Assembly: GCA_031373545.1 (NCBI GenBank)
Contig: JANMMT010000184.1
Coordinates: forward strand, 1-52,574
Direction of reading: 5' to 3'
DNA from: JADCCX01 sp031373545
GTDB lineage: Bacteria; Pseudomonadota; Alphaproteobacteria; Rhizobiales; Beijerinckiaceae
DNA length: 52,574 bases
Shown one piece after another: positions 8,784 to 17,043 of the stretch. The position numbers and the translations under genes are program-made. Below the pieces are notes generated by a model that was given only the letters and a program-made list of their open reading frames with translations, did no database searches and had not been told where the DNA came from. Positions within the stretch are counted from its first letter, which is position 1, and each line of letters opens with the position of its first letter.

Positions 8784-10124
8784 CTAGAAGCCCAGCAACT
8801 GCCAGACGAAGTCGCCGAACCCGATGCGGCCTTGCAGCAGCCTGTAAGGTGCCATGACCAACGGCGGCCACAACACCAGCAAGAACAACACGGCGCTCTG
8901 CGCGATCAGGAACGGATTGATGCCCTTGATCACGTCCGTCATCGAGACCTTGGCCACGCCGCAGACCACATTGAGCACGATGCCCACCGGCGGCGTGATG
9001 AGGCCGATGGCGTTGTTCATGATAAAGAGCACCCCGAAATAGATCGGGTCAATGCCCGCCTGCTTCACAATTGGCATAAGGACTGGCGTGAGAATCAAGA
9101 CTGTCGGCGCGAAATCCAGCGCCGTGCCCACCACCAGCACAAGGACCATCAGGATGATCATCAGCAGCGTCTTGTTGCTGACGAACTGCTCCAGAAAGCC
9201 GCCGATTTCAGCTGGAATGTTCGCCGCCGTGATCAGCCACGAGGAGATCAGCGCCGCCGCCACCAGAAACATGATCATCGCGGTCATCTTGGCGGCCGAG
9301 AGCAACAGTCCGTAGAGCTGCGATGGTTTCAGCTCCTTGTAGATGAACAGGCCCACGAACAGTGCATAGACCGTGGCGACCACCGCCGCCTCGGTCGGCG
9401 TGGCAAAGCCAAAGCGGATCGAGCCCAGAATGAACACCGGCATGGCCAGCGCCCATGCCCCGTCCACGGTGGCCTGCCACCGCTCGCCCCAGGTGCGTTT
9501 GGGAAAGGGAGTCATCGTCTCGGTGCGCGCCACCCACCACCAGGCAAAGATCAGGCTGACCCCCATGAGAATGCCCGGCACCACGCCCGCCACAAAGAGC
9601 TGCGGAATGGACACATTCGCCGCCACGCCAAAGATCACGAAGCCGATGGAGGGCGGAATCACGGGCGCAATGATGCCGCCTGCCGCAATCAGACCCGCCG
9701 AGCGCGGCACGTTGTAGCCCGCGTCCCGCATCATGGGAATCAGCACCGCCGCCAGCGCCGCCGTATCGGCCGCCGCCGAACCCGAGAGCGAGGCCATGAT
9801 CACCGCTGCGATGATGGCGACATAACCCAGACCGCCGTGACGGTGGCCGATCAATGCCAGCGCAAAATTGACAATGCGCTTGGAGAGCCCGCCCGCATTC
9901 ATCAGTTCCCCTGCGAGAATGAAAAAGGGAATGGCCAGCAGGATGAAGCTATCGGCACCGTCCAGCATCTTCTGCGCGATCACCTGCGCATCAAAGGCGG
10001 GGTAGACACCCATGGCAACCATCCACCCCATGAGGGCCATGCCGCAGACCATGAGCGCGAACGCGCAGGGCATGCCAAGGGCCATCGCTCCGCAGAGCGA
10101 GAAGAGGAAAACAAGGACGGTCAT
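8784..10124 (-). CDS. TRAP transporter large permease (DctM family)
   Basis: A 446-residue, highly hydrophobic protein with about 12-13 transmembrane helices, the ion-coupled translocation subunit of a tripartite TRAP importer. Family-typical segments include AIPFFILAGELMNAGGLSKRIVNFA near the N-terminus, SGSAAADTAALAAVLIPMM and PPVGIVLNVVCGVAK near the C-terminus. It is a little longer than the usual 425-430 residues. Its start overlaps the dctQ stop by four bases, so the two membrane subunits are translationally coupled. Confidence 0.94.
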   Translation of the reverse strand: MTVLVFLFSLCGAMALGMPCAFALMVCGMALMGWMVAMGVYPAFDAQVIAQKMLDGADSFILLAIPFFILAGELMNAGGLSKRIVNFALALIGHRHGGLGYVAIIAAVIMASLSGSAAADTAALAAVLIPMMRDAGYNVPRSAGLIAAGGIIAPVIPPSIGFVIFGVAANVSIPQLFVAGVVPGILMGVSLIFAWWWVARTETMTPFPKRTWGERWQATVDGAWALAMPVFILGSIRFGFATPTEAAVVATVYALFVGLFIYKELKPSQLYGLLLSAAKMTAMIMFLVAAALISSWLITAANIPAEIGGFLEQFVSNKTLLMIILMVLVLVVGTALDFAPTVLILTPVLMPIVKQAGIDPIYFGVLFIMNNAIGLITPPVGIVLNVVCGVAKVSMTDVIKGINPFLIAQSAVLFLLVLWPPLVMAPYRLLQGRIGFGDFVWQLLGF

Positions 10125-10666
10125 TCGAGTTTTCCCTTGAGGCTGTGGGCCACTTCATCGTCAGTGAACTTGCCCGCGAAGCCATCCAGTTCGCCGGGGC
10201 GCAGGGTGCCTGTGAGCGCGCGCACGAGGCGCAGCACCACCATCACGCCGATGCCCAGCGAGGTGAACAGGCCGACACCGAAGACCCAGAGCATGTTCAT
10301 GCCCGATACGGGCGCGATGTTGGTGTAGTTGAGCGGCGCCTGGCGCCATGTCCCCCAGAAGAACACGATGCAGCAGGCCAGCACCAGCACATCGGAGAGC
10401 ACCAAGCAGATGAGCTGCCCACGCGGGCCGAACCTGCCCACCATGGCATCCACGCCCAGATGCGCATTCTCGCGCATCACCACCACGGCGCCGATAAAGG
10501 TGAGCCAGACGAAGAAGAAACGGCTCATCTCCTCGGAAATCTGAATGCCGCTGTCCGCAAACCAGCGCAGCATGACATTGCCGAAGACCATGAGGACCAT
10601 GCCCACGAGGAGCGCCACAAGCATCACCTCCAGCACGCGAAAAAACCCGTTTTCAAGCTGTTTCAT
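10121..10666 (-). CDS. TRAP transporter small permease (DctQ family)
   Basis: A 181-residue membrane protein with four predicted helices, the small subunit that partners DctM. The second helix contains SRFFFVWLTFIGAVVVMREN followed by HLGVD, the conserved DctQ pattern. It is encoded between the GntR-family regulator and dctM with four-base overlaps on both sides, so regulator and transporter are made from one message. Function follows from family and context. Confidence 0.92.
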   Translation of the reverse strand: MKQLENGFFRVLEVMLVALLVGMVLMVFGNVMLRWFADSGIQISEEMSRFFFVWLTFIGAVVVMRENAHLGVDAMVGRFGPRGQLICLVLSDVLVLACCIVFFWGTWRQAPLNYTNIAPVSGMNMLWVFGVGLFTSLGIGVMVVLRLVRALTGTLRPGELDGFAGKFTDDEVAHSLKGKLE

Positions 10667-11418
10667 GCGGTTTTCCTTTGGGCAAGCACAGCGGGCTCGG
10701 AAGCGGGGCTGAGAAAGTCGTCGCGCGCGATGTCGGTCTCGATGTCCTGGCGCGCCCCCTCGATCAACACCCGGATGGCTGCGCGGGCCGCATCCGCATC
10801 GCGGTTGAGAATGGCCCGCACCACCGCGTCATGCAGAGGCAGGGAGGATTCCGCGCTGGCCCGGCTTTTGACTGAAAAGCGGAACGACACGCGCAACAAT
10901 GCATCCACCGCCGGCATCAAAGCGACAAAGAAGGGATTACCGGTGGCAATCAGGATGGTCTCGTGGAAGGCGAGGTCCGCCTCAAGGTAGCTGCCGTCCG
11001 CCTTGTCAACCGCCTTGTGCATGTTGTCGGCCGCTGCCATCAGCGTGGTACGGTCCGCGACGCTTGCACGCGCGGCGGCCAGGGCCGCAGCTTCCGGCTC
11101 AATCGCCATGCGCAATTCCAGAATATCGCGCACGAAGGCCTGGTCCACCCCCGCGTCCAGCCGCCAGCGGATCACATCGGGGTCCAGCAGGTTCCACAAC
11201 GAGGGCGGCTGTGCCCGCGTGCCGATGCGTGGGCCCGTCACCACCAGCCCCTTGGCGCTGAGCGTCTTCACGGCCTCGCGCAGCACGGTGCGGCTGACGC
11301 CCATGCGCAGGCAAAGCTCGGCCTCCGTCGGCAATTGCAGTTCGCCGCTCGCCTCGCCGCCGATGATCAGGGCCGCAAGCTGGTCAACGACAGCCGCATG
11401 AAAACTTTTGATCCGCAT
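10663..11418 (-). CDS. GntR-family regulator, FadR/FCD subfamily
   Basis: A 251-residue one-component regulator. Residues 1-75 form the winged helix-turn-helix (QLPTEAELCLRMGVSRTVLREAVKTL). Residues about 95-235 form the all-helical FCD ligand domain, with metal/ligand His candidates in ADLAFHETIL and the later LHDAVVRAI. FCD regulators commonly sense sugar acids or other organic acids. As first gene of the TRAP/dehydratase/kinase operon it probably represses its own operon until the substrate is present. The 4-base overlap with dctQ supports co-expression. The start has no clear Shine-Dalgarno sequence. Confidence 0.9.
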   Translation of the reverse strand: MRIKSFHAAVVDQLAALIIGGEASGELQLPTEAELCLRMGVSRTVLREAVKTLSAKGLVVTGPRIGTRAQPPSLWNLLDPDVIRWRLDAGVDQAFVRDILELRMAIEPEAAALAAARASVADRTTLMAAADNMHKAVDKADGSYLEADLAFHETILIATGNPFFVALMPAVDALLRVSFRFSVKSRASAESSLPLHDAVVRAILNRDADAARAAIRVLIEGARQDIETDIARDDFLSPASEPAVLAQRKTA

Positions 11419-11429
11419 CCGGCAAAGGT

Positions 11430-11445
11430 ATTATCATATGATGAT
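11430..11445. promoter_or_regulatory. Candidate GntR operator palindrome
   Basis: ATTATCATATGATGAT matches its own reverse complement at 14 of 16 positions, with a perfect 10-base core ATCATATGAT at 11433-11442. It sits 12 bases upstream of the GntR-family start codon and next to a TTGACG (minus strand, 11454-11449) that could be a -35 element. An operator for autorepression of the TRAP/sugar-acid operon is the likely role; this is inferred from symmetry and place. Confidence 0.5.
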
Positions 11446-11587
11446 TACCGTCAATCCAGAATTTCACATGCTACAATACGTAGAATTGCGCATACCGCAC
11501 ACGCATTGGTGGCGATTGGGGACGTGACTTACAGGTGGCTAGCCGCCACTGTGCCTTGGCATTTCGCGCCGGCAACGAGATTCTCCC

Positions 11588-12685
11588 ATGGCAAACCCCA
11601 ACACCGACTGGAACAGGATCCCCGCATGGTGCGTGGCTGCGCCGCTGGCGGGGGCCGCACTGGCTGCCGCCAAATTCGCGGCCCTGGTTTCGCCGAGCGG
11701 TGGCCTGTTGGTTGTCGCGGCTGTCGCTTTGCTGGGCGGAGCTGTGTTCGCAGCGGTCCATCACGCCGAAGCGCTCGCGGTGCGGATCGGGGAGCCTTTC
11801 GGCTCGATCCTGCTGGCTCTGGCCATCACGACACTGGAGGTCGGGCTCATCAGCTCGGTCATGATTTCGGGCTCCGAGGGCAGCAGCGCCGTTGCACGCG
11901 ATACGGTCTTCTCGGTGGTGATGATCGTGCTCAACGGCATTGTCGGGCTGTGTCTGCTGGTCGGCGCGGCGCGGCATTACGAACAGGAATTCCAGGTGCA
12001 GGGCGCGGCCGGCATTCTCAGCGTGATCGCGACGCTAGCGATCATCGCGCTCGTGCTGCCCAACTTTACCCAGAGCACGCCGGGGCCGACCTTTGCGCCC
12101 AAGCAGCTTCTGGTGGTTGGCGGTGCGGCTTTCGCACTCTATGCGTTCTTCGTCTACGTGCAGACGGTGCGTCACCGTGAAGATTTCATCACGGACACGG
12201 TGGTCGTCAAACACGCGCTGAGCCCGACGCGGCGCACCACATACATCAGCGCCGCCCTGCTGATTCTCAGTCTTGTCGTGGTCATCCTGCTGGCCAAGAC
12301 GCTCTCGCCCATCGTCGAGCGTGCCGTCGTCTCGGCAGGCTTGCCGCTGGCGCTTGTCGGCGTGGTGATTGCGGCTGTCGTGCTGCTGCCCGAAGGCCTA
12401 ACGGCCATGAAAGCAGCGCGGCGCAATCGCCTGCAGACGAGCCTGAATGCATCGCTTGGCTCCGCTGCAGCCAGCATTGGCCTGACCATTCCCATCGTCG
12501 GAACGGTCTCCGTTGCTCTGGGCCAACCCTTGACGCTTGGCCTCAGCCCCGAGTCGGTGGTGCTGCTTCTGCTGACGTTGTTCGTCAGCACGCTGACCTT
12601 TGCCACTGGGCGCACGACCGTGCTGCAAGGGGCGGTGCATCTGGTGATCTTCGCAGTGTTCCTGTTGATTTCGGCCATTCCGTAG
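11588..12685 (+). CDS. chaA: Ca2+(Na+)/H+ antiporter, ChaA-type CaCA family
   Basis: A 365-residue integral membrane protein with about 11 helices. Both halves carry the acidic repeat motifs of the Ca2+/cation antiporter family: HHAEALAVRIGEPFG followed by LAITTLEVGLI in the first half, and VVLLPEGLTAMKAARRN in the second. The Glu residues there are the expected cation/proton sites. Length matches E. coli ChaA (366). It would export Ca2+ or Na+ in exchange for protons. The gene stands alone between the divergent GntR operon and tRNA-Thr. The ATG at 11588 gives the family-typical N-terminus. Confidence 0.88.
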   Translation: MANPNTDWNRIPAWCVAAPLAGAALAAAKFAALVSPSGGLLVVAAVALLGGAVFAAVHHAEALAVRIGEPFGSILLALAITTLEVGLISSVMISGSEGSSAVARDTVFSVVMIVLNGIVGLCLLVGAARHYEQEFQVQGAAGILSVIATLAIIALVLPNFTQSTPGPTFAPKQLLVVGGAAFALYAFFVYVQTVRHREDFITDTVVVKHALSPTRRTTYISAALLILSLVVVILLAKTLSPIVERAVVSAGLPLALVGVVIAAVVLLPEGLTAMKAARRNRLQTSLNASLGSAAASIGLTIPIVGTVSVALGQPLTLGLSPESVVLLLLTLFVSTLTFATGRTTVLQGAVHLVIFAVFLLISAIP

Positions 12686-12742
12686 GCCGCGCAATCATAC
12701 AACGAAGGTGTTCTCACAGGCTCGGGCGTCCAGTGAAAAAAA

Positions 12743-12817
12743 TGGTGCCGGCAGAGAGGATTGAACTCCCGACCTTCGGTTTACAAAACCGCTGCTCTAC
12801 CGCTGAGCTATGCCGGC
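12743..12817 (-). tRNA. tRNA-Thr (anticodon UGU)
   Basis: On the minus strand a full cloverleaf can be drawn. The acceptor stem is GCCGGCA/TGCCGGC, the D arm lies in AGCTCAGCGGTAGAGC, and the anticodon loop TTTGTAA has anticodon TGT at 12785-12783. The T arm contains GTTCAATCC. The 3' CCA is encoded (12745-12743). The outermost pair of the anticodon stem is a G-A mismatch. A run of seven T follows directly after the CCA on the minus strand and could end transcription. Confidence 0.96.
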
Positions 12818-12886
12818 GACGCCATCGCTCCTATGGCAGCACGCCACAGAAGGCAATGAATTTTGCTGCACTTGCCGCGCGCCTAT

Positions 12887-14884
12887 TCAGGCCGCGCGCA
12901 CATCAGTGAGAAACTGCCGGACATCGCCGTCCAGCGTCGCAGCCTCGGCCTCAACGGCGGATGAGATGTCCGACACGCTGGCGGCTGTTGTGTTGGTGCC
13001 CGAAACGGCGGCTTCGACATGGCGCATGCCCATCGCACCGCGCGTGGAGGATTGCGAAGCGGTCGTGACGTTCTGCGATATGGCTGCCAGCGCCGAGGAC
13101 TGCTCCTCGACCGACGCGGCCACGGTGGTCGCAATGCGCGAGACCTCCGCGATGACGGCATTTGTCTGGCCGATGGCATGGACAGCCGCGCGGGAGGCAT
13201 CCCGCATCGTTTCGATCTGGCGGTGAATGTCACTCGTGGCCGTCGATGTCTGCATGGCGAGCGATTTCACTTCCTGAGCCACCACGGCAAAGCCGCGACC
13301 GGCGTCTCCCGCGCGCGCCGCCTCGATCGTGGCATTGAGCGCCAGGAGATTGGTCTGGGTGGCAATGGCATCGATCAAGCCGACGATTTCACCGATGCGC
13401 TGGGCCTGCGCCTGCACATTCTCCATGGCGCTGCGTGCATGCTCGGCTTCGTCGAGGGCCGAGCGCGCGGCCTGGTCAGATCGCAGGGCCTGCTCGGCAA
13501 CTTCCTGTACCGAGGAGGACAATTGCGTCACCGATGCGGCCGCCTGCTCCACCTCGTTTGCCGATTGCTCGGCTTCGCCCGCCGCCGCGCGCGCTTGCGC
13601 CTCGGCCTCGGTGGCGGCGTGCCCCAGCCCGCTCGAAACCGACAGCATCTGACCTGAAACGGTCCTGAGGTTTGCAAGAGACATACCGATGCGGCTTTCG
13701 AAGGCTTTGATCATGTCCGACACGACGCGCACACGCTGCAACTCGGCAGCGCCGACTTTCTGCTGCTCCTGCACCAGATGCGTGCGCTCCACCGCATTGG
13801 ACTGGAAGACATGAAGCGCCGACGTCATCTGCGAGACCTCGTCCCGCCCGACCGGTTGGGGCAGCGCCGTTGTTGTTTCGCCCGAGGCGATGCTGCGCAT
13901 GGCCTTGGCGAGGGCAGACAAGGAGCGGCTGAGGCCCAACCCGATGGTGAGGGCCATTATCATGGACAGCAGACAGACGATCGCAAGCGTGCCGTAGAGA
14001 TAATTCTTGCGGGTTGCATCGATGGATTGCCCATGCAGCCGCGACTCGTTGGTCGCCTTGTTCGCGTCCTCGATCATCCGGTCCAGAATTCCGCTGATGG
14101 CGCCGGAATTGCCCTCGATGCGCGAGAAGCGCAGGGATGCCTCCTCGAATGACTGCACCAGCGCATTGAAGGCGGACTGGTAGGCGTTGAGGCGCACTTC
14201 CCAGTTTTTGGCATTGGCTGCGGGCATGTTGGTGATGCGGGGAATTCCCGCCATGGTGTTCAACAGAAGCCTGTGGCGGTCGATGTAGCGCATGGATGAA
14301 CTCAGACGGTAGTCGCGTTCGAGAATTGCCAGTTCATTCGCAATCTGCGCGCTGCGTTCGCGCCAGAGCCCCAACGTGCCCGATTCTTCCAGCACAAGCC
14401 CCTCCAATTGGGCATGCGCATGCGATGTGGTCATCAGGAGGCCCTGCATCTCCGTGCGCCCCACCCGCTCGATGACGGCAGCGAATTTCTTGAACTCCCC
14501 CACCTGCTCCTCGAGAGCCATGTCCACGTGGCCAATCACGTCCTTCACGAAGGGCAGGTCCAGCTTTGCAAGCTCAGCCGTGATGCCCACCGCACGTTCG
14601 GCATTCTGGCGAAAACGTTCCTGAGATTCAGCCGAGCGCGTCGCACGCAGGTTTTCGACCGAAAGCCGCATGGACGACAGGTGCCCTTGAAGTTCGCCCA
14701 GGGAAATCGTCACCGACTTGCGCCGGTCCATCTCCTGATTTGCCGCGTCAACCTGGGCGGCAGTCCAGTTTTCCACGATGACGATGGCAAACACGCCCAG
14801 CACGGGTACGGCTGCCAGAACAAGGATGCGGGCACGGACGCTGAAAAACGACAGGAAATAGGAGAAAATATCAAGTTTCTTCAT
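12887..14884 (-). CDS. Methyl-accepting chemotaxis protein
   Basis: A 665-residue chemoreceptor. It has an N-terminal membrane helix (about 19-39), a long periplasmic, mostly helical sensor region (40-295), and a second membrane helix (296-318). A HAMP domain (about 319-370) and a cytoplasmic coiled-coil signalling domain follow. The conserved hairpin tip, which contacts CheA and CheW, lies at about 500-543 and includes TNLLALNATIEAARAG and GRGFAVVAQEVKSLA. The C-terminus lacks a CheR/CheB-tethering pentapeptide. No other chemotaxis gene is nearby, so it must work with components encoded elsewhere. The sensed ligand is unknown. Confidence 0.95.
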   Translation of the reverse strand: MKKLDIFSYFLSFFSVRARILVLAAVPVLGVFAIVIVENWTAAQVDAANQEMDRRKSVTISLGELQGHLSSMRLSVENLRATRSAESQERFRQNAERAVGITAELAKLDLPFVKDVIGHVDMALEEQVGEFKKFAAVIERVGRTEMQGLLMTTSHAHAQLEGLVLEESGTLGLWRERSAQIANELAILERDYRLSSSMRYIDRHRLLLNTMAGIPRITNMPAANAKNWEVRLNAYQSAFNALVQSFEEASLRFSRIEGNSGAISGILDRMIEDANKATNESRLHGQSIDATRKNYLYGTLAIVCLLSMIMALTIGLGLSRSLSALAKAMRSIASGETTTALPQPVGRDEVSQMTSALHVFQSNAVERTHLVQEQQKVGAAELQRVRVVSDMIKAFESRIGMSLANLRTVSGQMLSVSSGLGHAATEAEAQARAAAGEAEQSANEVEQAAASVTQLSSSVQEVAEQALRSDQAARSALDEAEHARSAMENVQAQAQRIGEIVGLIDAIATQTNLLALNATIEAARAGDAGRGFAVVAQEVKSLAMQTSTATSDIHRQIETMRDASRAAVHAIGQTNAVIAEVSRIATTVAASVEEQSSALAAISQNVTTASQSSTRGAMGMRHVEAAVSGTNTTAASVSDISSAVEAEAATLDGDVRQFLTDVRAA

Positions 14885-15081
14885 TCGAACAACCCTTGCC
14901 TTGTGAAACGGACATGAATCACGATGGCTTGAATGTCGTTAATATTTACGAAAAACCTTGCAGGCTCGCACCTCAATCACGCGCCAGAAGGGCCATCCAC
15001 CTCGCGCAGTTGTGACCATGAACGGCTGCCGCCATATCACAAATCTGAACTGGAGATGATGGATGTCGCGCGGTGCTGCTC

Positions 15082-15087
15082 TATAAT
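15082..15087 (+). promoter_or_regulatory. Candidate -10 element upstream of the metallo-hydrolase
   Basis: A perfect TATAAT hexamer at 15082-15087 lies 35 bases before the ATG of the MBL-fold hydrolase in a 238-base intergenic region. The -35 region is weak (TGGATG-like). A GGGAGAG ribosome binding site follows at 15112-15118. Confidence 0.4.
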
Positions 15088-15122
15088 GCCCCTGCTTCAC
15101 GTTCACCAACCGGGAGAGACCC

Positions 15123-16085
15123 ATGACAATCGATCGCCGTAACCTGATGGCTGGCGCCGCCATCTCAGCTGGATTGGCCGCCACTGGCCTCCCCACCCTT
15201 GCGACAGCAGGTGCCCCACTCGCCACGGCCCAGGCTCCCGGCTTCTACCGTTACAAGATCGGCGATCTGCAGATCACCGCGATCAATGATGGTGTGGCCA
15301 TGCGCCCGCTGGATGGGTTCATCCGCAATGCCGAACTGCCCGCCGTGCAGGCAGCGCTCGCCGATGCCTTTCTGCCCACGAACGCGCTGCCGATTCCCTT
15401 CACCACGCTCGTTATCAATGACGGCAAGAAGCTGACGCTGCTCGACACCGGCAATGGCAACATGGGTGCGCCCACATCAGGCACCTGGATGACCAATTTC
15501 CGCGCTGCCGGCTTTACACCCGAGCAGGTCGACACCGTCGTGATCAGCCACTTTCACGGTGACCACATCAACGGCCTGCGCCTGCGTGACGGCACAGCCG
15601 TGTTTCCCAATGCGGAAATCATGGTGCCTGGTCCTGAATGGGCATTCTGGATGGATGACACCCGCGCATCGGCGGCTCCCGACGGCATGAAGCCCGCATT
15701 CGCCAACGTGCGCCGCGTGTTCGACCCCATCAAGGGCGCGATCAAGCAGTATGCGCCTGGCGCGGAAGTCGTGACCGGCATCGCTTCGATTGCAGCCCAT
15801 GGTCATACGCCCGGCCACTGCACCTATGTAATCGGTGGCAAGCTGCTGGCGCTTTCCGACACCACAAACCACCCAGCCCTGTTCGTGCGCAACCCAGGCT
15901 GGCATGCCATCTTCGACATGGATGCGGGCATGGCGGAAGCCACACGTCGGCGCATGCTCGACATGGCCGTGGCGGACAAGTTGCAGGTGGCCTTCTATCA
16001 TGCGCCGTTCCCCGCCACGGGCAACATCGTGAAGGATGGCGCAAGCTACCAGATGGTTCCTGTGGCATGGTCGCCAGCGGTCTGA
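15123..16085 (+). CDS. Exported metallo-beta-lactamase-fold hydrolase
   Basis: A 320-residue MBL-fold protein. The N-terminus has a Tat-like signal (DRRNLM at 4-9, then an Ala/Gly-rich hydrophobic stretch), with cleavage near residue 38. The zinc-binding motif HFHGDH is at 143-148, and further ligands are expected in AHGHTPGH and in the His of TTNHPALF. Export through Tat would fit folding with metal in the cytoplasm. Members of this fold include lactonases, hydrolases and arylsulfatase-like enzymes; the substrate cannot be assigned. It has its own promoter-like TATAAT and a downstream terminator, so it appears to be monocistronic. Confidence 0.87.
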   Translation: MTIDRRNLMAGAAISAGLAATGLPTLATAGAPLATAQAPGFYRYKIGDLQITAINDGVAMRPLDGFIRNAELPAVQAALADAFLPTNALPIPFTTLVINDGKKLTLLDTGNGNMGAPTSGTWMTNFRAAGFTPEQVDTVVISHFHGDHINGLRLRDGTAVFPNAEIMVPGPEWAFWMDDTRASAAPDGMKPAFANVRRVFDPIKGAIKQYAPGAEVVTGIASIAAHGHTPGHCTYVIGGKLLALSDTTNHPALFVRNPGWHAIFDMDAGMAEATRRRMLDMAVADKLQVAFYHAPFPATGNIVKDGASYQMVPVAWSPAV

Positions 16086-16112
16086 CACAACCCGGCTAAG
16101 TGATGCATGAGG

Positions 16113-16135
16113 GGCGCGGGCAACTGCGCCTTTTT
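16113..16135 (+). terminator. Rho-independent terminator after the MBL-fold gene
   Basis: GGCGC (16113-16117) pairs with GCGCC (16126-16130) around an 8-base loop, followed by TTTTT (16131-16135). It begins 28 bases after the stop codon of the metallo-hydrolase. Confidence 0.6.
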
Positions 16136-16140
16136 GCTGT

Positions 16141-16192
16141 GCTCACCTGCAAAGCGGTGTAGGAGGAGCGCTCACCAGCGAAGCGGGTAGGA
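16141..16192 (+). repeat. Imperfect 24/23-base direct repeat upstream of nadK
   Basis: Copy 1 (16141-16164) and copy 2 (16170-16192) both read GCTCACCnGCnAAGCGG then GTAGGA, with two mismatches and one missing base. Copy 2 ends three bases before the GTG start of NAD kinase and provides its only GTAGGA ribosome-binding-like sequence, so the duplication may affect translation initiation. Confidence 0.6.
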
Positions 16193-16194
16193 AC

Positions 16195-16968
16195 GTGAAG
16201 GCTGCACCCATCAAGATCGCGATTGTCGCCAGCGAGACGGACGAGGCGAAGCTTGCTGCAACGCAACTCGCAGATCGCTACGGGGATGTCCCGCTCGGCG
16301 ATGCCGATGTCGTTGTGGCGCTGGGCGGCGACGGGCTGATGCTTCAGACCATGCATCAGCTCATGGGGAGCGGCAAACCGATTTTCGGCATGAACCGGGG
16401 TTCGGTCGGCTTCCTGATGAACGATTACAAGGCGACCGGCCTGACCGCCCGCCTCGCCAAAGCCGAGCGCAGCGTGGTCAATCCGCTGCTGATGCAGGCC
16501 ACGGGTGTCGACGGGGTGGTGCATTCCGCGCGTGCCATCAACGAGGTGCATCTCATCCGCCAGTCCTATCAGGCGGCCAAGCTGCGGATCTCGATCGACA
16601 GCCGTCCGCGCCTGGAGGAATTGATCGCCGACGGCGTGCTGATCGCCACGCCCGCAGGCTCGACGGCCTATAACCTGAGCGTGCGTGGGCCGATTGTGCC
16701 GCTCAACAGCCCCCTGCTGGCGCTCACTGCAATCTCGCCCTTCCGGCCAAGGCGCTGGACGGGCGCGCTGCTGCCCGACAAGGCGCAGGTGACGGTCACG
16801 GTGATCGATCCGGAAAAGCGGCCCGTCGCGGCCTTCGCCGATCACACCGAAATCAAGGGCGTGCGCGAGGTGCGCGTGGCGCTGGACCGGGCGACGGACA
16901 TCATCATCCTGCACGATCCGGGACACAGCCTCGACGAGCGTATCCTGCGCGAACAATTTGGCGACTGA
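16195..16968 (+). CDS. nadK: NAD kinase
   Basis: A 257-residue NAD kinase that makes NADP+ from NAD+ and ATP (or polyphosphate) in the cytoplasm. The catalytic GGDG motif is at residues 44-47 (VVALGGDGLML). The NE/D-type motif is present as AINEVHL, and the nucleotide-binding GSTAYN lies in ATPAGSTAYNLS. Length is typical of the short alphaproteobacterial form. The start is a GTG, chosen because the conserved domain begins directly after it. The only purine-rich sequences upstream are in the repeat at 16141-16192. Confidence 0.94.
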   Translation: MKAAPIKIAIVASETDEAKLAATQLADRYGDVPLGDADVVVALGGDGLMLQTMHQLMGSGKPIFGMNRGSVGFLMNDYKATGLTARLAKAERSVVNPLLMQATGVDGVVHSARAINEVHLIRQSYQAAKLRISIDSRPRLEELIADGVLIATPAGSTAYNLSVRGPIVPLNSPLLALTAISPFRPRRWTGALLPDKAQVTVTVIDPEKRPVAAFADHTEIKGVREVRVALDRATDIIILHDPGHSLDERILREQFGD

Positions 16969-17043
16969 TTTGTCATCGATTTGAAAGGGTTGAGCAGGTT
17001 GTCTGCATTAACATATGCATTGTCATCTCATGGGAGGTTTCCT

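Noticed and set aside
8733..10328. 531-codon plus-strand frame opposite dctM
   Set aside because: His/Asp/Arg-rich composition typical of the antisense of membrane-protein genes; no domain.
14933..15142. 69-codon plus-strand frame upstream of the MBL-fold gene
   Set aside because: Overlaps the promoter and start of the real gene and has no coding character or ribosome binding site.
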